DNA of 38,917 nucleotides from Sedimentisphaerales bacterium (GTDB lineage: Bacteria > Planctomycetota > Phycisphaerae > Sedimentisphaerales > SM23-30), in the NCBI GenBank assembly GCA_016934515.1, contig JAFGSR010000050.1, forward strand, positions 1 to 38,917. The letters are read 5' to 3'. This document shows, in pieces, positions 8,942 to 16,700 of the stretch (position 1 is the stretch's first letter; each line of letters begins with the position of its first letter). Made by a program: the position numbers and the translations under genes. The notes under the pieces were generated by a model, which saw only the letters and a program-made list of their open reading frames with translations, was not told the DNA's origin and did no database searches.

Positions 8942-10399
8942 CTAAGGGGTTGGAAACGTCCAGTCATAAGATGCAGAAAAGCCGGTTAATGAAATACCAA
9001 AATTGACAGTACCAGAAACAGCTTGAATAGTAGTACTCTTAAACTTAATGCTGAAAGAGCCTTTGTCCAAGTCAATATTGGCATCGGCAACGGTATCGTC
9101 GCCGAGCGTTAATTTTTTGAGAGTGTACTTTTCTGCGGTCTCTTTTTTCTTTTGGAAGTTATTCTCAGGTATAACGAAGTTCTGGCCGCCCCAGGTGATA
9201 GTAACTTGTTCGGTGCGCAAATCTATACTACTTGCGGCGGCAATTTCCCCTTTTACCGCAAGGGTGTCGGCTTTCTTGCCTACTTTGGCTGATGAAACAC
9301 GCAGCGCATCGGTATGGCCAGACAACAAGGATAGGGGAATAAGTTTCCTGGTGCCATTTATGATGTCTTCGTCAACCTCCTCGGACACTGTGAAATCATC
9401 CAGGGAAAGAGTAACCGAGACGGTGTCTTTAAGGCCGGTGAGGTCTGCATTTTGGGCGGTATAAGCAAATTTGCCTTTAGCCAGATCGATCGAGATGACA
9501 ACTGATGGTGCTGAAGAGTTAAGGTATTTCAGTTTTTTTGTTATGCCTTTACTGGCAGATAATTTTACACCTGGATCAGTATTGATCGGAATTGAGACAT
9601 CCAGGCCGTTAAATGATTCGGTGCCGGAGCGGATCTGTACGCTCAGATTTTCGGTGCCGTCAAAACTTTCTGGAGCATCGGTAAGGGTTCCTAAGATAGT
9701 AATTTTGTCAGAGGGTGTTTCTCTGCTTTTACCAGCGTTTATAGTCAATTTGCTGATAGTAATATCACCGGTTACTGACGAGCCTGGATCTTGATAAATA
9801 GTCAATTCGCTGCCCACAGCCTGAAGATCTTCAGCGAACAAATCACCATCCCAATATGTGGGGATGCCGATCGTGCCGGTTGATGATGTAGCAGGTGTCA
9901 GGGTCACAGTAACCTCACCGGGACCGGTGCAGTGGATGTTCAGATGGTCAAAGAGGGTGTCGCCAGCAGTAATACCAAGCCCTGGATTGAGATCAGTGGT
10001 GCCACCGATTACAATATTCCTGCTGTCCACCTTTACCATTGAATTAAAGCCAGGCATCGAGATTGTACCCATAAACAGATATTCAGGTGTAAATTTATCA
10101 ATCACAGTCCATGATTGCTCAATGGGTAATCCCGCAGGTTCATAAGAGGCAGCATCGGCGCCGCACCATTCACCGGGACCAGTGATTGTCAAGGTCAGGT
10201 CCCCGCTGGTCCAGAGAGGCACGTCTCCGGAGTAAACAACGTCGAGTTCGACCCATTCCGACGACGTCAGCGGATCAGCGGGATCAAAGCCGTGACTGCC
10301 AGTTGTTGCCGGGGGTGTCGGGACCAGGTCAAAACTCATACCGGCGTTAGCAAAACCAGTCAAGCCTAAAACAAGTAATATAGCTAAAAGCATTTTCAT
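8942..10399 (-). CDS. Secreted two-domain protein, paralogue of the PEP-CTERM protein
   Basis: This 485-residue protein has a Sec signal peptide (residues 1-19) and two parts. Residues 20-205 are closely similar to the PEP-CTERM protein encoded at 11144-11812, including VELDVVYSG, NSMVKVDSR, LFDHLNIHCTGPGEV and YWDGDL; this part looks like a cohesin-style beta-sandwich. After the shared GSELTIYQ the relationship stops. Where the paralogue has its PEP-CTERM anchor, this protein has about 280 residues of unrelated, Thr/Ser/Lys-rich beta sequence with no anchor, so it is probably released or held by another partner. Upstream DNA around the ribosome site and signal peptide is nearly identical in both genes, so the duplication is recent. 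The lipoprotein gene ends 20 bases before its start, so they are probably one operon. Function unknown. Confidence 0.82.
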   Translation of the reverse strand: MKMLLAILLVLGLTGFANAGMSFDLVPTPPATTGSHGFDPADPLTSSEWVELDVVYSGDVPLWTSGDLTLTITGPGEWCGADAASYEPAGLPIEQSWTVIDKFTPEYLFMGTISMPGFNSMVKVDSRNIVIGGTTDLNPGLGITAGDTLFDHLNIHCTGPGEVTVTLTPATSSTGTIGIPTYWDGDLFAEDLQAVGSELTIYQDPGSSVTGDITISKLTINAGKSRETPSDKITILGTLTDAPESFDGTENLSVQIRSGTESFNGLDVSIPINTDPGVKLSASKGITKKLKYLNSSAPSVVISIDLAKGKFAYTAQNADLTGLKDTVSVTLSLDDFTVSEEVDEDIINGTRKLIPLSLLSGHTDALRVSSAKVGKKADTLAVKGEIAAASSIDLRTEQVTITWGGQNFVIPENNFQKKKETAEKYTLKKLTLGDDTVADANIDLDKGSFSIKFKSTTIQAVSGTVNFGISLTGFSASYDWTFPTP

Positions 10400-10419
10400 A
10401 ACATATTTTCCTATTGAGT

Positions 10420-10956
10420 TTATTTGAGTGGTATTTTTGTGAAAATCAAATCTCGGGGAATGGCATCTGCTGGACTGGCCTGGCCTACATCAGTAAGCTT
10501 GTCAGAAGAGGTCCATTTGGCGTTCCAGGTTTTGTCCTTCCTGGAGACCTTGCCGATAAATTTGTCAATGCTGCTGCCTTGTATTACTCCTTCTCCTTTC
10601 GGAAACTCCAGGAGAAATAAATCGGTAACAATTGTTACGGCTAATTCATCTGTTTGGGGTGTGAACTTAGCCTGGCATGGTCCTATAATAAAATCCATCT
10701 TAGAGCCGCCGGGAACTTTTGTGGAAGCCCCACCTTCTTCAACCACTATTTGCACATCATGGCTATTGCGGAAGGATGATATGGTGCCGTCGGATTCAAA
10801 GGTGAATTCCCACAGGTTCTTATTTGCCTTCCAGGTGCCCACCAGGAACTTGGGGAATCCTTCGTTAGCACTGTTGATGGCCTGCGTTCCGTTGCAGCCG
10901 GGAAGCAGCAGGAACGAACCCAAGCAAAAAATCGTTAATGACAGTATTTGTTTCAT
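10420..10956 (-). CDS. Putative lipoprotein of unknown function
   Basis: The start is set at the ATG at 10956, which has AGGAG eight bases upstream; an earlier in-frame ATG at 10974 lacks one. The 178-residue product starts with a signal peptide and lipobox L-L-P-G-C, so it should be a lipid-anchored envelope protein. The mature part contains VGTWKAN and WEFTFESDGTI, a pattern seen in small lipocalin-like or beta-barrel proteins ('GTWxx...FxxDGT'), but I cannot assign a family. It is followed after 20 bases by the gene for the 485-residue secreted protein on the same strand, so the two are probably co-expressed. Ligand and role are unknown. Confidence 0.75.
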   Translation of the reverse strand: MKQILSLTIFCLGSFLLLPGCNGTQAINSANEGFPKFLVGTWKANKNLWEFTFESDGTISSFRNSHDVQIVVEEGGASTKVPGGSKMDFIIGPCQAKFTPQTDELAVTIVTDLFLLEFPKGEGVIQGSSIDKFIGKVSRKDKTWNAKWTSSDKLTDVGQASPADAIPRDLIFTKIPLK

Positions 10957-11047
10957 CGCTTGCGCTCCTAGCATTGTTAAATTTATCGGTCAACCACACG
11001 TGAAACGTGTAAATTATATACCATAAATCAGAAGTGTGAACAAATAA

Positions 11048-11081
11048 AAAGCGGAGCAAGTTTTTCAACTCACTCCGCTTT
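11048..11081 (-). terminator. Intrinsic terminator after the PEP-CTERM gene
   Basis: A 15-bp stem closes on a GAAA tetraloop when read on the minus strand: AAAGCGGAGTGAGTT pairs with AACTTGCTCCGCTTT, with two G-T wobbles, followed by a T-rich run. It lies 62 bases after the stop of the PEP-CTERM gene and separates that gene from the lipoprotein. It is nearly symmetrical and could also work on the plus strand. Confidence 0.85.
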
Positions 11082-11143
11082 CATTTTTTACTCATACTCA
11101 CTTAATGCGAGTACGATTCAGTTCTTGTTGTCGGCTAAGCTGC

Positions 11144-11812
11144 TTAGCGACGACGACGAATCAAAGCCAGTCCACCAAGACCCAGAAGAGCCATGGTCAT
11201 CGGCTCGGGAGCCTGGTAGATGGTTATCTCGCTACCCAAAGCATTAAGATCTTCAACGAGTAGATCGCCATCCCAAAATGTGGGGATTCCTTCAACTGTT
11301 GACACAGAGGGGGTCAAGGTTACAACAACCTCGCCGGGACCGGTGCAGTGGATGTTCAGGTGGTCAAAGAGAATTTCGCCATCTAGAACAGCAATCGCCT
11401 TATTAAGGTCAGTGGCACCACTAAGTACCAAAGTCCTGCTATCCACCTTGACCATTGAATTAATGCCAGGAAAATTTATCACACCCAAATACATATATCC
11501 AGGGGTAAATTTATCAAGCACAGTCCATGCTTCCTCAATGGGAATACCCGGCACCGGTAGATAAGCGTCAGCATCGGGACCGCACCATTCAGCGGGACCT
11601 TCGATTTTTACGGTCAGTCCACCAGTAGTCCAAAGAGGCACGCCTCCACTGTAAACAATATCGAGTTCGACCCATTCCGAAGGCATCAGCGGATCCTGGG
11701 GATTAAAGCCGTGACCACCACCCGGGGGTGTTGGGACCAGGTCAAAACTCATAGCGGCGCTAGCAACACTAGCCAAGCCTAAAACAAGTAACATAGCTAA
11801 AAGCTTTTTCAT
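11144..11812 (-). CDS. PEP-CTERM anchored secreted protein
   Basis: This 222-residue protein has a Sec signal peptide (1-19), a beta-rich central domain (about 20-195) and a classic PEP-CTERM sorting tail: PEP at about 201-203, a hydrophobic stretch (MALLGLGGLALI) and a terminal Arg cluster. In bacteria with exosortase this tail directs trafficking to the surface, usually together with exopolysaccharide production. The central domain has the look of a cohesin-like sandwich (VELDIVYSG, GEILFDHLNI, GEVVVTLTP), but this is pattern recognition, not a domain search. The start has AAGGAGA seven bases upstream. It is a close paralogue of the N-terminal part of the 485-residue protein encoded at 8942-10399. 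A large inverted repeat lies directly before its ribosome site. Confidence 0.9.
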   Translation of the reverse strand: MKKLLAMLLVLGLASVASAAMSFDLVPTPPGGGHGFNPQDPLMPSEWVELDIVYSGGVPLWTTGGLTVKIEGPAEWCGPDADAYLPVPGIPIEEAWTVLDKFTPGYMYLGVINFPGINSMVKVDSRTLVLSGATDLNKAIAVLDGEILFDHLNIHCTGPGEVVVTLTPSVSTVEGIPTFWDGDLLVEDLNALGSEITIYQAPEPMTMALLGLGGLALIRRRR

Positions 11813-11834
11813 AACATATTCTCCTTCATTTTCC

Positions 11835-11899
11835 TGCTACGACCTTTGGAAATTCTCCTCTCCTTTAAGAAGACATAGGAGTTTTCCATCCTGGTAGCA
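11835..11899 (-). other. Nested inverted repeat in the leader of the PEP-CTERM gene
   Basis: Three nested arms pair across this stretch: TGCTAC (11835-11840) with GTAGCA (11894-11899), TGGAAA (11847-11852) with TTTCCA (11883-11888), and CTCCT (11855-11859) with AGGAG (11877-11881), separated by small bulges. On the minus strand it sits between the stop of the dockerin gene and the ribosome site of the PEP-CTERM gene, ending about 9 bases before AAGGAGA. With no T-run after it, it is a poor terminator; a leader structure or RNase stop is as likely. Confidence 0.5.
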
Positions 11900-11946
11900 A
11901 AACAATTATTTATTTATTTTCGTACAGCAGATTACATGAATCTCTG

Positions 11947-12864
11947 TCACGGGCAGTCCGGGCACGTGTGGGGTAAGTTACCCAAGTTTGCCTTAACATT
12001 GTTCCAGACAATCGGAACATCAGCGGTGTTGACCACGCCATCATGGTTGACATCAGCCCTAATTAGGTATACGCTTTGTTTGACGGCATTCCAGACGATT
12101 GGAACATCAGCAGTGTTGATTATACCGTCGCCATTGACGTCACCAAAACCATGGTGAGGACAGCACCAGCAGAGAGGTTTGCCATTAGCCACCCAGGCAG
12201 CGTAGTTAGCCGCAGTGATGAGTTCAGTACTCGGATTGTCGTTCTCGTCATAGTAACGAGGTTGACCGACGACGTAGCATTCAGTTTCCTCTTTGGTGAT
12301 ATCACAACCACTGGAAACCAGGTTTGCGCCGCTGCCTGTTTCCAGGACGATACCGCCGCGGGTGCCTTTTTGGACAGTGTCCTCAATGGTGAGGGCACAA
12401 TCAGCATCAACAGTGATGGTGAACAGGTCGCCCGTAAGTGGCGGGGTGTCAGGTGTAGTGGCATCCATGTCGTATAGGGAACCCATTTCGACGGTGATAC
12501 CGGCAGTACCCAGGCCGCCCAGCGCATCAACACCGGAAGCAACCGGATCGCCCCACGCATCCACGTTGTTCGGATCGGTGCCAAAGTCGATGCTGCTCAT
12601 GTAAATTGAGTAGCCAACCGGAATCGTGGTTCCAGCAGGTGCGCCTTCGGCATCATAATCGCTGATTGCGGTGATCTTAGCGCCGCCATCGACCGTGAGG
12701 TCCATCGAAAAAGCTCGCACAACACCGGCATCGGTGGCATCATAGCTAATCGTAGATGTCCAGTCCTCATTGTTGGAGCAAGTGATGTACACATTAGGCT
12801 CGGCTTGTGCGAAAACTGGTGCGGCTAAGGCTAATACCGCTAAAAAAATTACAACTTTCTTCAT
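11947..12864 (-). CDS. Secreted dockerin protein with cohesin-like N-terminal domain
   Basis: This 305-residue protein has a Sec signal peptide (cut near VFAQA, about 19-21), a beta-rich domain at 25-210 with a LTGDLFTITV strand reminiscent of cohesin or cadherin-like sandwiches, and a C-terminal type I dockerin. The dockerin repeats are textbook: DVNGDGIINTADVPIVWN and DVNHDGVVNTADVPIVWN, each with Ca-binding Asp/Asn at loop positions 1, 3, 5 and 12. CWCCPHH precedes the dockerin and TCPDCP follows it, Cys clusters that could form disulfides. The start has GGGAGA five bases upstream. The transcript should have a long leader. The likely role is an extracellular scaffold or binding subunit; the partner is not known. 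Confidence 0.85.
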   Translation of the reverse strand: MKKVVIFLAVLALAAPVFAQAEPNVYITCSNNEDWTSTISYDATDAGVVRAFSMDLTVDGGAKITAISDYDAEGAPAGTTIPVGYSIYMSSIDFGTDPNNVDAWGDPVASGVDALGGLGTAGITVEMGSLYDMDATTPDTPPLTGDLFTITVDADCALTIEDTVQKGTRGGIVLETGSGANLVSSGCDITKEETECYVVGQPRYYDENDNPSTELITAANYAAWVANGKPLCWCCPHHGFGDVNGDGIINTADVPIVWNAVKQSVYLIRADVNHDGVVNTADVPIVWNNVKANLGNLPHTCPDCP

Positions 12865-13738
12865 TACAATCTCCCAAATGAACAGATTGTTCCAAAAGAT
12901 AAGACTTCCCTTGGCTGTGATAACCTAAAAACCATCGCCTCTTACGGTTTATAAACTTAGGAGACCACGAACCAAACATTAACGAAAACAGTTCTTCTAC
13001 TTCCCGATCAACCTCCTTTCCCGTCTCGACTTTGGCTTAAAGCCATTAACAATTCCCGTATTCTCCAGAAAGAGAATACAACAATCTATAAAAGTGTGTG
13101 TGTGCAAAGAATTATAAGCTATTCTATCCATCATTCATTTTACCGAAAATCAAAGTTCGAGGTCAAGTAAAATCGCCCAAAAAGCAAAAAATATTATCGG
13201 CTCGGCAATGGGCCGACCTTGAAGGACCTAAATTCAATGACTTCTCCTACAGAATGGCTCTCTTTCTCTCTTTGCAAACTCACTGCATCTGAGAGATAAT
13301 AAAGGCAAAAGGTAAGCCAAAGCTGGTGAAATATTAACAAAAAACGCGTAAAAACATGTAAGTCTTTTATATTAATAGAGTTAAGGTGAATGTCAATATT
13401 TCTTGATTAAGTTTTTCTTTTGAAGCAGTTTTGGTGTTAAAGTGAAAAAAAGCAACAACTCCAGGCTTCAGTGAAGCTATTTTGGTGTAAAGTGCTGTAA
13501 AATGGTAGCTTATCTACATGTTGTCCGAAAACAACACCGAAACTTCAAATCGACAATCATGCCCATTTGTCAGCACAAAATGCTAAAAATGCCGATATCT
13601 AGCAATTAAGTGCCTATGATAATTTAAAAGTGATATTGCCCAGATTGATTCAGAAGCTGGATTATTAGGAGTATAATGATGCTCTGGGGAGGAAAAGGGC
13701 TTTAGCAAGGAAAACGACGAAAACAGACGAAATTAGCA
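12865..13738. other. Gene-free region: structured leader of the dockerin gene
   Basis: No credible gene lies in these 874 bases. On the side of the minus-strand dockerin gene there are a perfect 8-bp hairpin (GTATTCTC 13058-13065 with GAGAATAC 13072-13079) and a TGGCTT-A-AAGCCA palindrome (13033-13045). A TATAAT on the minus strand (13116-13111) with no good -35 box would give a leader of about 240 bases. A (GT)5 run is at 13095-13104. The segment 13130-13640 shows nothing recognisable apart from a weak TCGGCTC/GGGCCGA stem near 13197-13216. No known riboswitch could be identified. Confidence 0.5.
13649..13677 (+). promoter_or_regulatory. Sigma70-type promoter for the debranching fusion
   Basis: TTCAGA (13649-13654) is followed after exactly 17 bases by a perfect TATAAT (13672-13677). 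Predicted start of transcription is near 13684, about 55 bases before the start codon. The gene itself has no clear Shine-Dalgarno sequence. Confidence 0.6.
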
Positions 13739-16700
13739 ATGCAAAACACCCAAGACAACATCGTATCGATCGAATATAAGCCGAGCAAAAACCGTAATCT
13801 CTTGCAGTACAGTGTTTTACGTATCAGGGTGCGTGTTCGTACGCAAAACAGTGATTCGGTGGGCCCATATAAGGTGATTATTCGGACCAATTTGTGCCAG
13901 TCGGGCAGAATTCGCCGGCAGATGATAGACCTGATCGAACGAGGCCAGAGCTATTCTACAGATTTTTATGATATTCCGGCGATATACGATGTGCGGGAAA
14001 ACGAATACAAAGCTGATGTTCTTCTGAACGAAGTGGGTTATTTCGAATTCAAGCCCCGGGTAGAGTCGGCCAATAAGCATCAGCCTTGGGTGAAATGGGC
14101 ACCTGGTCCGAATATTGGTATATCGGTTTGCCCGCTGGAATACGGCAGAAACAATTCGATTTACTGTGCGTTCATCCGCCAGTTTGTAAAAGATAAGAAT
14201 AAGGCGTCACTGCGGGATGAAAAACTGGAAAACACCATTCGCTCACTGGAAGAGCAGGGTGCTTTCGTTATACCACCCGGCGGCAATTTTGACAATTTTA
14301 AAGAGGAATTGCCCTTTATCATCGAAGATTTGGGGATGAAGATTATTCATTTGTTGCCGATTAATCCGGTGCCGGTTTCTTACGGGCGGATGGGGATGTA
14401 TGGCAGCCCTTATGCCACTACGGATTATTTCGGTATCGACCATACGTACGGGACATTCAGCCGCTACAAGACCATCGAGGATCAGTTTCTGGACCTTACC
14501 TCGACGATACACGAACTGGGAGCCAAGGTCCTACTCGATATGGTAATTAACCACACCGGCTGGGCGAGCACGATCAACTTTACCCATAGCCAATGGCGGA
14601 AAGTTGATAAGAACGGCAAAATAATTTCTCCGGGAGCCTGGGATGTTGTCTGGGGTGACCTGGTGGAGCTGGATTACAAACACCGCGATCTCTGGAAGTA
14701 CATGGCCGAGGTTTTTCTGGTGTGGTGTCGTCGGGGGATTGACGGTTTTCGGCTGGATGCCGGGTATATGGTGCCCCTGGAAGTCTGGCAATATATTATC
14801 AGTAAGGTGCGTGAAGAATATCCCCATGCAATGTTCCTGCTGGAAGGTTTGGGGGGTCCCTGGGAGACCACCGAAAAACTGCTTACCGAAGGCCAGATGA
14901 ACTGGGCTTATTCGGAGCTATTTCAGAATTATTCCCGGGAGCAGATTTTTAATTACCTGGATTACGCGCAGAGGGTATCCGCCGAAAAGGGATTGCTGGT
15001 CCATTACGCGGAGACCCACGACAATGACAGGCTAGCGAAGAAGGGGAAGATCTATGCCCGGATGCGGTTGTACATTAGTGCTCTGACCTCCTTTGTCGGA
15101 GCGTGGGGTTTTGCCAACGGAGTGGAATGGCTGGCGACGGAAAAGATCGATGTTCACCGCAACGCAGGTTTGAACTGGGGCAATCCTGAAAATCTGGTTT
15201 CTGAGATTACGCGGCTGAACCGCATTCTTAATGATAATCCGGCCTTTTGGGATTATCGAATCAAGATTGTTGACCTGGACAACGCGGACATATTGGCTTT
15301 TTATCGCACCAACCGTGATCTTACCAACATCATTCTTTGCGTTATCAATCTGAATGTCGAACAAGCCCGTTCATTCCGCTGGCCTCTGGCCCAAACCGAT
15401 TTTGCCGGAGAGCTTCAAGCTGAATGTGCCCTGCGGGATCTGTTTACCGAGAATCAAACCCAACTGCCCGTGGGGAAACTGCTCCAAGGCACGCTTTCTC
15501 CCGGCGGGTGCTTAATCTACCGATTGCTCCCACGTGGAATTGAACAAAAACCCACGATCCCAGCCATCTATGATGTTTCCGGCGGGAAAACCGCGTTAAT
15601 TTACCGCATTTTGCTGAATAGATTCAAGCCTCATGAGGTGGGCAGAATTGATCAGGAAAAGCTGCTTCATCAGGTCAATGACTTTCGTAAGTTTATTGTC
15701 CTGGTCAATACGGCTACATTGGCTACGTTAATACGCGCCGACGACTTCGAGACTTTGCTAAATGAAATTCCGGATGAAATGGTGGATCGCCATTCCGCCG
15801 TTTGGACCTTTTCCGACCGGAACAAACAGTTCATTATCTCCGGAGACAAATGGCTGTTAACTTACACGTTCCTGCCCTGCACGGCTTATCTGAAAACACC
15901 CGGCGAAACCATTATGGTAGAATCCATTCCCACTGAAGACCAGTTGGGCTACTTGGCCTTCTTTCCGCCGCAACCGGAAAATCAGACGGCAACCCTGACA
16001 TTCAACTGGAAAATCAAGCGTGATCGGCAGGTTGAAAGGCAGTGGCAAAATCAGGAATACCCCATTCTTTCGGCTCCATCGGGGCTCAAAGCCGTGCGTT
16101 CCCAGAAAATTTATCCACTGAAACTGCAAAAACAGCAGCTTGTTAAGGATTCATCAACCGTGCTGCTTACTAATGGAGTGGGGTCCTACTGCCAGTGTTC
16201 GGCGATTCCGCAGCAAATCAACAGTAAATACGATTGTCTATTGGCGGTGGCTACGGATTCTGCTGATCCAGCCAATCGTTTGGCTTTGGTAAAAACCGCC
16301 AAAGAAACGGTTCAGATCGGCGATAAATATTTTGATCTGGACGAAAGTTTTCTAACCAGTTTTACCCGTTATCCCCAGCCTTTGTGGGAGTTCAGTTACG
16401 ATGATGGTGAATATTTCCTCATATTGGAGCGTTCACTGGTGATGCCTTATGGAGAAAACGAACTTTACGTTCGCTACAAACTCCGTGAAGCCAATGTTCC
16501 GGTTACTCTGATAAGCAAATTTTACCTGGAGTGTCGGGGGTATCATGATCAGAGTCGGGCCGATCAGCCTTTGCCGAGAAAATTTGAGCAGGCCAGTCGG
16601 GCTTTATCTGAGCAAGTTGGTGTGGGATTTGCTCCGATCCCTGAGCTTAGCTTGCGTTTGATAGCCCGACACGGTGAATTTGTCAGCCAGCCACACTGGA

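Noticed and set aside
12865-13116. A cyclic-di-GMP or cobalamin riboswitch in the dockerin gene leader.
   Set aside because: None of the conserved core bases of either class could be found; only generic hairpins are visible.
13197-13216. A TCGGCTC/GGGCCGA stem in the gene-free region, considered as a terminator.
   Set aside because: It has no T-run on either strand and no gene end nearby.
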